From contig JAKUCV010007534.1 in NCBI GenBank assembly GCA_028386065.3, forward strand, positions 122,919 to 186,918: 64,000 bases of DNA, given 5' to 3'. Below are positions 46,026 through 58,703 of the stretch, piece after piece. Each line of letters starts with the position of its first letter. Positions within the stretch are counted from its first letter, which is position 1. Below the pieces are notes generated by a model, which searched no databases, had not been told where the DNA came from, and was given only the letters and a program-made list of their open reading frames with translations. A program made the translations under genes and the position numbers. This DNA is from Turnera subulata (lineage: Eukaryota > Streptophyta > Magnoliopsida > Malpighiales > Passifloraceae).

Positions 46026-48002
46026 ATGGAGTTTGACAATCGAAAGGGAGACTATGAAGGGTCTAATCATCAGACATCAGGCTCTTTAACCAAAATCATT
46101 ATGGTAGCATCCATAGGATGTGGTGTCCAATTCGGATGGGCACTTCAGCTATCTCTGCTCACCCCATATGTTCAACTCCTAGGAGTTCCCCATACATGGT
46201 CAAGTTTCATTTGGCTCTGTGGTCCTCTCTCAGGAATGATAGTTCAGCCCATTGTGGGCTACTACAGCGACCGTTGCACCTCCCCGTACGGCCGCAGGTC
46301 CCCGTTCATTGCCGGGGGCGCCATTTCGGTCATGCTGGCCGTCATCCTTATCGGTTTCGCAGCTGATATTGGCCATGCAGCGGGTGATGGCCTGAACGAC
46401 AAGATTAAGTCCCGAGCCGTGACATGCTTCGTGTTCGGATTTTGGGTTCTTGATGTGGCAAACAACATGATCCAGGGCCCCTGCCGTGCATTCCTGGCGG
46501 ACATGTGCGGTAGCAATTTAAGGATGACACGCGCCTCTAACGCGCTCTTCTCCTTCTTCATGGCGGTAGGAAATGTTCTCGGATATGCCGCGGGGTCCCT
46601 CAAGAGCCTCCACAAGATTCTTCCATTCACCGAAACCAAAGCTTGTGATGTCTTCTGCGCCAATCTCAAGACTTGTTTCATCATAGCCATCATCCTACTC
46701 ATAACCCTGACCTTTGCAGCTCTCTTTGTAGCTAAGGAACAGAAATGGTCTCCTGAAGCCGGCTTGTCAGGAACCGAAGAAGACGGGGGATTCTTCCAAT
46801 TCTTTATGGAGATAATCAACGCATTCAAGCAGTTGAACAAGCCAATGTGGATCCTGCTCTTGGTCACATCCATTAACTGGATAGCCTGGTTCCCGTTCTT
46901 GCTTTATGACACTGACTGGATGGCAAGAGAGGTGTATGGTGGTGATCCTGACGGTACAGGGAGCGTTAAGGACTTGTACGATAGCGGTGTCCGAGCTGGT
47001 TCCATGGGATTGTTACTTCTCTCGGTGCTCTTGGCCTTCATGTCTCTTGGTGTGGAAGGAGCGTCCCGCTTGATTGGTGTGAAAAGGCTTTGGGGGATTG
47101 TCAATATCTTCATGGCTTTTGTCTTGTCTATGACTGTTTATGTTACAAAGATGGCCAAGTCCCACCGGCGTTACGCCACCGTGGGAGGTGCTCAGCAACT
47201 CCTAGCGCCAACGGAGGGTGTGAAGATTGGTGCTTTGGCTGTTTTTGCTGCCATGGGAATACCTCAAGCAGTAAGTTCTTGTTTCACTATATGCCTAGTA
47301 ATGTTCATGTCCTTAATTAGTTTAAAACTATGGTTTCTATATCATAAACATCTGGTCCTGATATGTATAAATTCTGTGTTTGCAGATCACTTTTAGCATT
47401 CCTTTTGCTTTGGCATCTATATTTTCAGCTCACAGCGGTGCAGGTCAAGGTAAATCCTCCCTCCCTTCTAAATTAATTGTCCTAGGATCTGTAATTTGTT
47501 TCAAATTAAATGTGGTAGAATTAGAATTGCATGCTTAGTTTCATACCATATCCCTTACATTAAATAACATATAGATATGAACAAACTAGATTTTTTAACC
47601 TAATTCAAAGGTTATCTTCCTCCAATAATCGAAAATTCTTCAATGTTTAAATTTTGTGTAGGTCTTTCTTTGGGAGTTCTCAATGTTTCAATCTGCGTTC
47701 CACAGGTATACAACATTAGTTCATGGTTTTCTTCAATAACTGTATTTATGCATTTTTTAATTATGTTGATTATCTACTATAATTCTAAGAGAGATTCTAA
47801 TTGCCTTGAGATTGTATACATGTCACAGATTTTTGTGTCACTGATCAGCGGGCCACTAGATAAAGCATTTGGTGGCGGTAACTTGCCGGCTTTCGTGTTG
47901 GGGGCCATTGCAGCAGCTGCGAGCGGTATAATGGCAATGACCATCCTCCCAAAACCACCAATGGAAATTTCAATGAAAGCTATTCCCTCAGGTGGCCACT
48001 GA
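46026..48002 (+). CDS. SUT: Sucrose transporter C (type I SUT/SUC, 508 aa)
   Basis: Plasma-membrane H+/sucrose symporter, 12 membrane segments. Exons 46026-47270, 47386-47449, 47662-47705 and 47829-48002; GT-AG junctions; open spliced frame from [12 protein letters not shown] to ...IPSGGH. Signatures: [70 protein letters not shown] and FGGGNLPAF. Odd point: the loop 2-3 motif reads SPYGRR, so the first Arg of RxGRR is Pro (CCG, versus CGG in D). This single substitution could alter activity. It is a head-to-tail partner of D, sharing the MEID/MEFD-type N-terminus, the GFAADIG region and the PSGGH C-terminus. Confidence 0.95.
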
Positions 48003-49203
48003 AGTGGAGCAATCCTGAAGGAGTTGATGACAAATGCATCCTTTCTTAGTTCAGGCGCAACAGATTCAGGAAGGATAGAGAGTATTTTAGTGTTGTTTTG
48101 TAGCTTCCAGTACTTGCAAGGATCTATTTGATTTAGAACAATTTAGTCATCTGAGATTAAATTTAGAATAATTTAGCTTGCTTGCAAGGATCTTGCTTTT
48201 ATAGGGTAATTTTAGTTAAGGGGGGGGTTTTGTGTGGTTTTCGCAGTCAACCTTCTCTGGGCTCATACATTATTGTTTCTGGGAATTCATTGTATAAGTT
48301 ATGTCAACAATTCTTCCATTTTCATGGAAGCAAGCAAGTACAATTGTACCACCGGCATGAGCTGATGAATATAAACCTTGCAATTAGCAAGCAAATAGTT
48401 TTGTTCCATATATTTTTCTTGTTCTCTTCTATCCTGAATTTGATCATCATAATGAAAGTTATCCTGGAAATCATTATGCTGAAAATCATATTCTGGAGGA
48501 GTCTTAATTGAAGGCTAACAGTAAATATATCCAAGCAAGTCAAAAAAAATTAAAAAATTTTTATAAATTAATTATGATTGAGACTCAAACTTAAAACATT
48601 TAATCCTCAAGACAACCTTAATATTCTAAATTCCAACTTTAAAAAAAAAAAAAAGTTCTAAAGATGATCTCAATATCATTTGAGCTATAACTCATGAGTC
48701 AAGTTGAGTCAAAGATTAAAGATCATTGATGTCTCATGAATAATTAATGTAAAACCCTGTAAAAAAGAAGTAATGTAACATCCTGTCAAAAAAATGTAAA
48801 TTAATGCAACATCAACCATATCTCTCGGTGCAGAATTGATGTTTTTTCTCATATTTTTTATTAAAAAAAAAAGAGAGAATTAATGTTTTATCTAGCAATT
48901 CTATGTAGCTCACAAAAAAGCTGCCACATTATTGGTCAATGCTTGTGGGACTGGATTTGACATGTTCTTGCACTCCTATATTAAGGCAATACCAGATCAC
49001 CCACACCCTTGCTACAATTTCTCTTGATCCTGTAATGCCAAAAATCCAGATCATGAACCTCGTATTATATGGTCAAAAAAAAAACCTCGTGTTATTACAT
49101 CATATCCACATCTCACGGTAATGATCACTCCTAATTTTAATTAGGACCATAAGTTGTAAAAAAACAAAAACTGAAAAAAAAATGCAACAAGTTAGCATCG
49201 CGG
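48003..49203. other. Spacer between transporters C and D
   Basis: Contains the 3' UTR of C and the promoter of D. The block 48230-48365 resembles the 3' flank of D (51548-51680): both have a 'tttggtgg/tttgtgtgg...ttctctgggctc...ttgtaccac' layout, so the duplication unit included downstream sequence. No gene seen. An A-rich run is at 48640-48653. Confidence 0.5.
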
Positions 49204-49211
49204 TATATATA
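49204..49211 (+). promoter_or_regulatory. TATA box of transporter D
   Basis: TATATATA followed by gcaagactgtaag, 150-157 bp upstream of the ATG at 49361. The flanking sequence is conserved upstream of C but this TATA is not. Confidence 0.6.
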
Positions 49212-49360
49212 GCAAGACTGTAAGAGGCAATTGAATTCAATAACAGAGTTGTATGTAAACTCTAGAGTACTTTGTTTAGTACCTAAAAACCCCAAAAAAA
49301 AAAAAAAAGAAAAAGAAAAAAGAGTTTATAGTGACAAAAAACAACAAAAAAAAAATTGTC

Positions 49361-51287
49361 ATGGAGATTGATACCAGAAAAGGGGACGATGAAGAGAATC
49401 AGCAACAACAAACTTCAATGGTGAAAATCATCATGATCACATCGATAGCATGTGGTGTTCAATTCGGGTGGGCACTTCAGCTGTCTCTTCTCACCCCATA
49501 CGTTCAACTCCTAGGTGTTCCTCACACATGGTCAGGTTTCATTTGGCTGTGCGGTCCTCTTGCAGGAATGATAGTTCAGCCCATTGTAGGCTACTACAGC
49601 GACCGTTGCACCTCCCGGTACGGCCGCCGGTCCCCGTTCATTTGCGTGGGCGCCATCTCCGTCGTCCTCGCCGTCATCCTCATCGGTTTCGCGGCCGATA
49701 TAGGGTACGCAGCCGGCGATTCCCTCACCAAGACCCCCAAGACCCGGGCGGTGGTTTGCTTCGTGGTGGGATTTTGGGTTCTTGATGTTGCCAACAACAT
49801 GATCCAGGGACCCTGCCGGGCACTCTTGGCGGACATGTGTGGTAGCAATCTGAGGATGACACGCGCCTCCAACTCGCTCTTCTCCTTCTTCATGGCGGTA
49901 GGGAATGTTCTCGGATACGCCGCGGGTTCGATAAAGGGCCTCCACAAGATGCTCCCGTTCACTGAAACAGACGCCTGTGATAACTTCTGCGCCAACCTAA
50001 AGACGTGTTTCCTTATCTCGGTTGTGTTGCTCTTCATCCTGACCACCCTCGCTCTCCTCTCAGCCAAGGAGAAGCCATGGACTCGGGAAGAAGTAGCGAA
50101 TGAAGAAGACGGAGGGATCTTCAACTTCTTTAAAGAGATATACGGTGCCTTCAGGCAGTTGAACAAACCAATGTGGATCCTGCTCCTCACGACCAGCGTC
50201 AACTGGATCGGGTGGTTCCCTTTCTTGCTCTACGACACCGACTGGATGGCCAGGGAGGTGTACGGCGGTGATCCCGACGGTGTAAAGAACCTGAGGGACT
50301 TGTACGATAATGGTGTCCGTGCCGGCTCCATTGGCTTGTTGCTTCTCTCGGTGTTCTTGGGAGCCATGTCCCTTGGCGTGGAAGGATCCTCCCGTTTGAT
50401 TGGTGTGAAGAAGGTTTGGGGGATTGTCAATATTTTCATGGCTTTTGTCATGGCTATGACCTGTCTTGTCACAAAGATGGCCGAGCACCACCGGGATTAC
50501 GTCACCGTGAACGGCGTTCCAACACTCCGACCACCGGATCAGAGTGTGAAAATTAGTGCTCTGGCTATTTTTGCAGCCCTTGGAATACCTCAAGCAGTAA
50601 GTTCTTCCATGCATTTTTATCAAATAGAAAAAGAACGATGTTCTTGCATGTTTCACTAGTAATATTGGCATCTGCATATATCACTTTTCAGTTATTGACT
50701 ATATAATAAGTATCATTATATGCATTCTTGCATGATGCTGTATGAAAATTTATTAACGAGTGTACACAAATTGTGTGTGCAGATCACTTACAGCATTCCT
50801 TTCGCTTTGGCATCTATATTTTCTGCCCACAGCGGAGCAGGTCAAGGTAAATAGATATCTCTTATACATGTTTCGAAACAATTGTAAGAAACAATTATAT
50901 ACTTCTGGAATTCTAATCTCAAAGTTATGTTCCTTCCATAATCTAAAAAAATTTCCCATGTTCCAATTTTGTGTAGGTCTTTCTCTGGGAGTTCTCAATG
51001 TTTCAATCTGCGTTCCACAGGTAAAATTTAATTAGTACATGGTTTGTTCATCAATGGCAATTATCAACAATTTTAAGATTCTAATTGACTAGAGACTGTA
51101 AACATGGTCACAGATTATAGTTTCGGTGATCAGCGGGCCATTAGATGCGGCGTTTGGTGGCGGTAACATGCCGGCTTTCGTGATGTCGGCCATTGCAGCA
51201 TTGGTGAGTGGTATAATGGCGATGACCATCCTGCCAAGACCGCCCATGGACATTGCAATCAAAGCTACTCCTTCGGGCGGCCACTGA
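49361..51287 (+). CDS. SUT: Sucrose transporter D (type I SUT/SUC, 505 aa)
   Basis: H+/sucrose symporter. Exons 49361-50596, 50783-50846, 50977-51020 and 51114-51287, all with GT-AG junctions. I chose ATG 49361 (MEIDTRKGDDEENQQQQ), matching C; an in-frame GTG at 49331 is not a likely start. Complete signatures: [25 protein letters not shown] (RxGRR intact), [48 protein letters not shown] and FGGGNMPAFVMSAIAA. Exon 1 is richer in G and C at third positions than C in the same stretches (for example 49610-49700). Tandem with C; convergent with E. Confidence 0.95.
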
Positions 51288-52950
51288 GAGATACACTGCA
51301 ACAATACACACACAGAAAATGAATCCTTTCTTTAATTTGTTGAGGCACCAAATAAAACCAAAAAAAAATATGAGGCAAATAACAACAAAAAAAGAGAAAT
51401 GAAGCACCACATAACAACCAAAAAAAGAGGGAATGCAGGCACCGGCCACATAGCACCAAGGTTCCAGCAAGAAAATGTGGTTCTACTGAAAAGAAGAAAA
51501 GCAAAAAAAGGAAGAAGGATCCTCCTTACAAGGAGAGTTAGCTAGGGGGGATTTGGTGGACTTTCAAAAATAGGCCTTCCTTGGGCTCCTAGACACAATG
51601 TTTTTCTTCTCTATATATATACTGTTGCTTCTATGAAATGGAAGCAAGCAAGTGTATACTATTGTACCACAGTTATGAGGTAATGAATAAAAACTTGGAA
51701 AGCAAACCAAGTGTATTTGTTCCATTTTTTCTTCTTCTCTTCTAGTCTACTGCTAGGTTAATATATAGCTGGTAATTGATTTTCACGTAATAAATTAATT
51801 GTTCCCCGCAAGTTCTGGCATTGCACGACGTCAAATGCCCAAGTTATTTGTTGACAAGACTTTGGTATTTGACCTTCCTAGAGTTTTGGTCTGATGAGCT
51901 TGTTTTTGATGATGTTGCTAAAGGGATCATCTACGAATTTTGTTCTAGTTTTAGACACAATCTAAATTTCTCTCACTAGTACTAATACATTTGACATACA
52001 TCTCAACAATCTTTGAGCAGACAATCTCAATCTTACAAAAGGAAAAAAAATAAATAGAATATACATTAGAGGAGATGGCTAGGTAGTCTAGTGCTAAATG
52101 CACACTTGTTTTTTCTTGTTTTTTTTTTTTTTGGATACATCGGAAGCTAATTGTTTTTTCTTGGTTGTCTATACTAAATGTGCATATGGAAATTTTCCTC
52201 AGAAAAATTTTATATATGTTAATCCAAAAAATTACACATTATTTCCCTATTAAAAAACTTTTGAGGAAGAGATCCATTAAATTAAGACAAAACTATAAAT
52301 CTTATCAACTAAACCAATTTTCCCCCAAAAAAATACTTTACTTACAAAATTTTGTGTGAAAATATAATAATGAGGCAACTATCAAAAACTGATAAAGTTT
52401 GTAAAAGTAACTCTTTATTATTCAACAAAAAAAATTATTCATGATTTTTCTTACATCACCATGGCAGGCTAAGCTAACCCATGAACAGAGCCAGTTGGGT
52501 CACCACAAACCTAATATCTACTCACAAGGAGTTACCATCTCGACCCAAAAGGATTGATGGGCCAATTCTTAGATACTCTACTTCACAAGCCCGCCCAATT
52601 CAGCAATTACATTACATGCCTGAGAAAATAGTACATTTATTTACCCAAAAGGCAAAAAACAAAAGGAGGGACACACACAATTATACATGTTTTCGGCAGT
52701 AAAAATTTGCCAGCTGATGATTAGCTAATTAAGGTACATCATATAGAAGTAACCATGACTGTACATTGCGTTTAGCATGTCTATACAGCCATATTTGTTG
52801 TACACTCCAAAATGACCCCTTTGTGGTCATTTTATGCCTTTTACAATAACACAACCTTCTTTTCCAGCTAGCTTTTTTTTTGGTGCATCTTACAAAAGGA
52901 CAAGTAAAGAGAAGAAGATAAAAACAGTAGCTTCATGAGACACATGTAGG
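51288..52950. other. Spacer between convergent transporters D and E
   Basis: Tail-to-tail interval holding both 3' UTRs (D at about 51288-51720; E on the minus strand at about 52860-52950). The rest is AT-rich, with T/A runs at 52110-52132. No coding or RNA gene recognised. Confidence 0.5.
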
Positions 52951-55900
52951 TTAATGGAATGCAGCAACTGGGACTTTGCTCGCAGGGACATCCGGTGGTG
53001 GAGATGGCAGCAATGTGAGGGCCAAAATTCCACTCGCCGCCGCGGACACCGCCCCCACCACGAAAGCCGGCAAGTTCCCCCCTCCGAATAGAGCATCCCA
53101 AGGTCCGCTTACCACTGATACCACCATCTGCAAAATGCATTTACCAAACCCATCATCAGTCCAATCCTTCTTTACGAAGAACATAATTAGTAATTTGTAA
53201 CTTGAGTGATACTGCGGTTGTATACAGGGTTGAAGGTCTCGTGTTTCGATTAGCCAAATTTAGACAAAAAGTAGCTAATTTATAAGAAAATATAAAATTT
53301 TGACTTACTGGTATCTTGTTTCTATTAATTCTAACAAGATTGGAATGACCAACTCATAATTTAGGATGAGATTCTTTTTTGTTGAGAACCATAGCATGTG
53401 TGATTGTGTGTGTATGTAAAGAGACTTTTCTTTTGCGGGGTACACAGGGAATAGAATTGAGTAAGAAAAAGAACAAAGTTGCAAGTAACCTTGTGCTTGT
53501 TTGGAAAAAGGGTGTGCAAGGTTCTTGCAATAATTTCAAAAGCCAGCATTGTTACCCATACTTTGTACCCTTCAAATCAAAAGAGAAAACAAAAATACTT
53601 TGTACCCAATATACAGTGCTGCTGGCTCTTGCTAGTGACTTTTAGCAAAAAAGACCAAGAAAAGGTTCTAAGCAACTTATTCTCTAATTTTATAAAAGCA
53701 GGCATCAGCTAGCCCCATACCAACTGTCCACATCTGCTTCTGCCACAACATTCCTCTTATTAATCATTAATTTGTATAAAGTTTTTGCCAGGTAGAAAAA
53801 TACCCATTTATTCCCTTTTCTTCTATTCTCTTCTAAGTGAAGCAAAAATCCCAACCAATTTTTAGGTGGATGGAAGCAAGCTAACTGAGACATGTTACTT
53901 ATCCTCTTTTTCATCTACTTTCCTCCCAAGTGCTTTACCTAAAATTGGTTGGTAGTCTACTTCACAGAGAATACCAACCAGTTTTTGGTAAGGAAGCTAA
54001 ATGAGAGAGATGTTGCTTACACAAGTGAAAAAAAGGCAGAGAGATGTTAGTAAAGAACTACACGGCATGGATAGAGTAGAAAGAGACCACACCTGTGGTA
54101 TAACTATTGAAAGATTCAGAACTCCCAAGGATAGCCCTGCTCATATAATTGAGACACACATAAAAATATATATCAGTATCATAACTTTAATATTAAACTC
54201 CTAAAGCTGCTCATCTTTTGACAAAAAGGGTTACTAAAGATAATTTACCTTGTCCAGCTCCAGACGTGTTAGAAAATATTGATGCCAAAGCAAACGGAAT
54301 GCTATAGGTTATCTGCATAAACATAAATAAAAATGAAGCGTTACATTAATTTGCAGGAAAAAAGATGTGACAGATTCATATTTTCTATTTCCACTTGTTG
54401 CTTTTTAGGTTCATTAAGATTTCTTTTTCTCAACGTATATACTTCTGCCAGTAACTACCAGAAAACAATCGAATTAAATGCATTCAGACCCATGTACTAA
54501 TTACTAATTCCAACACCTGTTCTTTTCTTCCAGAAACAACTTTCCCTTTCAAAGAATACTACAGTTGGGTGTGACCTGCAGCATATATTATCTGGAGGAC
54601 TGCAATTCGATAAAAATTTCAAAGAATACTACAGTTGGGTGTGACCTGCAGCATATATTATCTGGAGGACTGCAATTCGATAAAAATTTCAAGGTGCTCT
54701 ATATCTTTCTGAATAGGACTACTCTCCTTCCATACCCATCTAGAGAAAATCTATGAATTTGGGGACACAAAAAAAAATTATGACAAAAAATTAAATTAAG
54801 GATATATAAAGATATTTTCCCAGAATTTTTCAATTTTTTTTTGTTTTGTTTAAACTTATATTCCAAAACAAATGCCACAGGACAACAATCACATGCAGTA
54901 GTAAACAAGCTGACAATATTGACAGAGTAATAATTCCATTTCGATAAATCATTTCATTAAATAGTGCCAAAAAGGTGATGCAATTTTTGTGATATAGACT
55001 ATGGATGATAGCTAATTAGTAAACAGAACAAAACAACAAACTTACTGCTTGTGGCACTCCCATGACCGCGAATAGAGCCAACGCGCCAGCCTTAATACCC
55101 GATGGCGGTGCCGACAGCTGGTTCTCGCCGCCTCCCGTGGCGGAATAGTGGCGGTGGGATTCGGCCAATTTAGTGATCAAAACCGTCATGGCTAAGCAAA
55201 TAGCCAACAGGAAGTTGACTATACCCCAAAGCCTCTTCACTCCACCAAGCCCACGCGCCATCACTTCCACACCCAGGGACGTGAAGCCCAACACCACAGA
55301 GTTAAGCATCAGCCCCAATGCACCCGCACGCACACCATTATTGTACAACCTCGTCTGATTATCAGTTCCCTTTGCATCACCACCGTACACCTCTCTCCCC
55401 ATCCAGTCAGTGTCGAACAGGAGGAAAGGGAACCATGCAATCCAGTTGAGACACGTGACTATGAGGAGGATCCTCATGGGTCTTTGCAGATTCTTGAACG
55501 CACCCAGCATCTCCCCGAAGAAGGGAACCTTCACCGGTTCTGTGATGATGTCTTCTTCTCCTTCGCCACCGGCATTTGCGAGTTCCGGTGACCATTGCTT
55601 CTCCCGCACGTAAGTGAGGGCCAGGACGGTTAGGGTTAGGAGGAGGACGATGGATATGAAGAAGCAGGACTTGAGGTTGGCGCAGTAGACGTCACAGGCG
55701 GTTGTTTTTGAGAAAGGGAACAGCTTGTGCAGGTGGTTGTACGACCCAGCAGCAAACCCGAGGATGTTGCCAACCGCCATGAAGAAGGAGAAGCATGCGT
55801 TGGCCACACGCGTCTTCTTCTGATTGCCTCCGGATAGGTCGGCTAGCAGGGCTCGGCACGGGCCCTGCAACATGTTGTTCGCCACGTCCAGTATCCAGAA

Positions 55901-56341
55901 GCCCACTACGAACACCGCGATGGCCCTTGGCTTGGCGATCTTCCCGAGAGGATCGCCGGATGCGTGGCCAATGTCCGCGGCGAAACCGATCAAAAACACG
56001 GCTATGGCCACGCATCCCGCCCCGGCCGCGATGAAGGGGCGGCGGCGACCGAAACGGGACGTGCATCGGTCGCTGTGGTAACCCACTATGGGTTGGACGA
56101 GCATCCCGGACACCGGGCCACAGAGCCAGATGAATGCGGCCCAGGTGTGCGGGATGCCTAAGAGTTGAACGTAAGGGGTTAACAAGGAGAGCTGCAAGGC
56201 CCATCCGAATTGGACCCCGGCAGCTATGGAAGCCACCATTATGATCTTTCTCAACGGGCTTGCATCTTGTTGGGGTGTTTGTGGTTGAAGGTTAAGAGAA
56301 CCAGTAGGCTGCTTGTTTTCTTTCTTCACTCCACTCTCCAT
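52951..56341 (-). CDS. SUT: Sucrose transporter E (type I SUT/SUC, 526 aa)
   Basis: H+/sucrose symporter, the most distinct of the five. Exons on the minus strand: 56341-55046, 54312-54249, 54136-54093 and 53127-52951; GT-AG junctions; open spliced frame. I chose ATG 56341 ([11 protein letters not shown]); an upstream in-frame extension to 56536 is 5' UTR-like and lies across the TATA box. Signatures: [64 protein letters not shown] and [18 protein letters not shown]. The Leu-rich DLSGG and [10 protein letters not shown] forms match classical phloem-loading SUT1/SUC2 sequences more closely than A-D do. Introns 1 (733 bp) and 3 (965 bp) are much longer than in the others. Confidence 0.95.
54547..54686. 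repeat. 70-bp tandem duplication in intron 1 of transporter E
   Basis: Two head-to-tail copies of 'tttcaaagaatactac...gataaaaa' (54547-54616 and 54617-54686), apparently identical, followed by the start of a third (tttcaagg). It looks like a recent slippage or unequal-exchange event. Confidence 0.92.
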
Positions 56342-56460
56342 ACTACTGAATATCTCACACAACTTTCCACTCTCAAAAACTACACTACTCTTCTTTTCTA
56401 AGAGACGTTTGGTGTTGGGTGTTTCTTTGTTAGTGAACTGGGTGGGGGGTTTGCATGGGA

Positions 56461-56467
56461 ATTTATA
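56461..56467 (-). promoter_or_regulatory. TATA box of transporter E
   Basis: TATAAAT on the minus strand, about 120 bp upstream of the ATG at 56341. The leader between them is CT/CA-rich. Confidence 0.55.
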
Positions 56468-58384
56468 ATGGAGAGGGGGGGTGTGCTGGTATGATGAGTG
56501 TGAGTGTGTGTGGGGGGTTGGCTTGCATACCAGCAACTTGGCAAAGTGTGGGGTGAACTTATCCGTTTTAGATTGTCTCTGTGAGTCTTAAGCTTTGTAT
56601 GACACTGACGGTGCAGATTCTTTGATGCCAAGTGTGCTACTGCTCCCCATTAAAAGTTAATAACTAGTAATTGCAATCTGTTCTTGACATTACTCTCATA
56701 ACCATTTATTAACCACCACTGGCCCCCAGTACATGCACACTTCTTGCTTTCTGTTCCTGTATCATGACCATTTATCCATATCTCTTTTGATCAGTTTTCA
56801 AAAAGTAAAAACAACATTGTAGTACTAGTATAGTAGTTGTATACGTACTACCCAGTTCATGAAAATTAAATTCCTACTACCTTGAAATAGTAAAACTGAA
56901 AAAATAAATAAAAACTGATGATGTTTTGAGGAATTATGCACACTACTTTAGTTACACCCCAACTTGAAAATATCAGCGGCCTATAATTGGTAGACCATCA
57001 TACATGGAAGAGATTCTTGCTGCCCGAATTGATCTTGATATGATTGATGCAAAAGTCACAATAAGTGATGATATTTTATGCAAAAGAAAACGAATAAGGG
57101 TTTGGAAATATGCTTGGCTTTCCATATATTATTGAATCAGATATATTCTACCCTTTCTCATATAATAAGTACAATAGGTATCCGATTACATGAGCATCAA
57201 ACTACCTTATCCTTCCTGGGTTACTTTATTCCCATAATTCCCATCAATCTTTCAACACCTAGGCTTAAAATATCAAGGAGGATCATTTAACACGTATGGT
57301 TTTTACATTGATCATCAATGGATGCATCTAATGTCTGTCTATCAGGAAGTGGTGGATCATAGATGACAATGGTGGTGAGAGCTAGGGAGGTTAATTTTTT
57401 TTATTTTTTTTTGGACATTATCCAGAATTGGGTTTGAGTTTTCGCACCCCAAAGACTGTAAACAGCAGGGAGAGGGAGGTGCATTAAAGTGAAGGAAGAG
57501 AGAGTGAAAATGGGGTCAGGTAAGATCAGAAATCTCATTGACTTAGGAGCAGGACTCCACGTAAGGGATAGCAGAAGGGGTAGGCCACTTGCTTTTTATT
57601 GGGTCTTGACATTAGACTTTTCCTCTCTGTGCACTACTTTGGAAAACGTGTTATGGCTTTTGTATTAAACATTTGTTCCCATTCTATTCTAGAGAAAAAG
57701 AACACGAAGAAACATTTTTAAGACATGCATGCTTTGGTTTGTTTGATCATTGAAGAGAAAAAAAGAAAGTGAAAGTAAGTAGAAGAAAAAGTTGTCTTGG
57801 AGTTGGTTGGAGGACCTACAATATCAAGGGGGGTGTGTTTTCTCCATACTCTTCTCCTCCTAAATTGACACATCTTGAGTCATGACGCACCATGGGGGAG
57901 ATTTAATAAAATTTCAATTTTGACTAGTAATATAAAGAATCTCTTTTTTCTTGCTTTTGATTTGTATTTTTAACGTTAAGAACATTCTTTAACATTATCA
58001 TCATCCTCGTGCAACAACAAACATTCTTGAATGGTGAAGACTAATTATGTTTTGACCCACATGTAGAAATGTTGAAATAGTAGTGTATCATCTTGGCCCA
58101 TTGTATATATATGCCTCTTTTTTTAACTTTGTCTTGTTGACATCACCTAGAGTTTTTTTTTTTTTTTTGAGCAAAGAGGGAATTACCTCACCTAGAGAGT
58201 ATTGAGGACGTCATAATACCATTGACTGTACTTCTTGTTGGTTTCTTTCAAATTTATGATTTTTGATATAAAAAAAAAGTATTTCTCACTACATAGATAT
58301 GTGAGAATTAATAGCATTGACTTTATCTTTTGTCCTCTACTATATCTTATATAGGAGAGGATGATTTGGATATTAAGTACTAAC
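56468..58384. other. Upstream region of transporter E and spacer to the right copia element
   Basis: No credible gene. Includes a (GT)n/(GA)n stretch at 56500-56512, T runs at 57396-57411 and 58152-58169, and otherwise unique AT-rich sequence that should contain distal promoter elements of transporter E. Confidence 0.5.
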
Positions 58385-58592
58385 TGTTATAAAACGTGTT
58401 ATAAAACATGTTGAATACTGTTGTACCTAACATTATGCTATATATATACACAGTTCAAGAAAGAAATAAAGATTGATGAACTGAAGCGAGCTCTTCCTGC
58501 TCTAACTTACCATTTCTTCCTCTTCTCCTTATTCATCTTTTCTTCTTCTTCATCATCAAGTTTCACAGTATTACTACACTCCATTTACAACA
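58385..58592 (+). repeat. 5' LTR of the right-edge copia element (208 bp)
   Basis: TGTTATAAAACGTG...ATTTACAACA, sharing its first 14 bases and its last bases with the left-edge LTR (1744-1499, minus strand). CT/TTC-rich sequence lies at 58510-58560. Confidence 0.75.
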
Positions 58593-58703
58593 CGTTATCA
58601 GCACGAAGAAGCCTCTACCGAAGCAAGAAATAAAACCGGTACAAGGAAGAAGAAGAGCAAACCAGAAAAAAAAAACAGTTTGTCTCCCTCGAAGTTACTG
58701 TTC

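Noticed and set aside
49331..49360. N-terminal extension of transporter D from a GTG codon
   Set aside because: The codon is not ATG. The ATG at 49361 aligns with the start of paralogue C.
49532..50677. Long minus-strand open frames opposite transporter D
   Set aside because: These are shadows of the GC-rich coding exon on the other strand.
56342..56536. 65-codon N-terminal extension of transporter E
   Set aside because: It is Pro/His/Thr-rich low-complexity sequence overlapping the TATA box region, and absent from paralogues.
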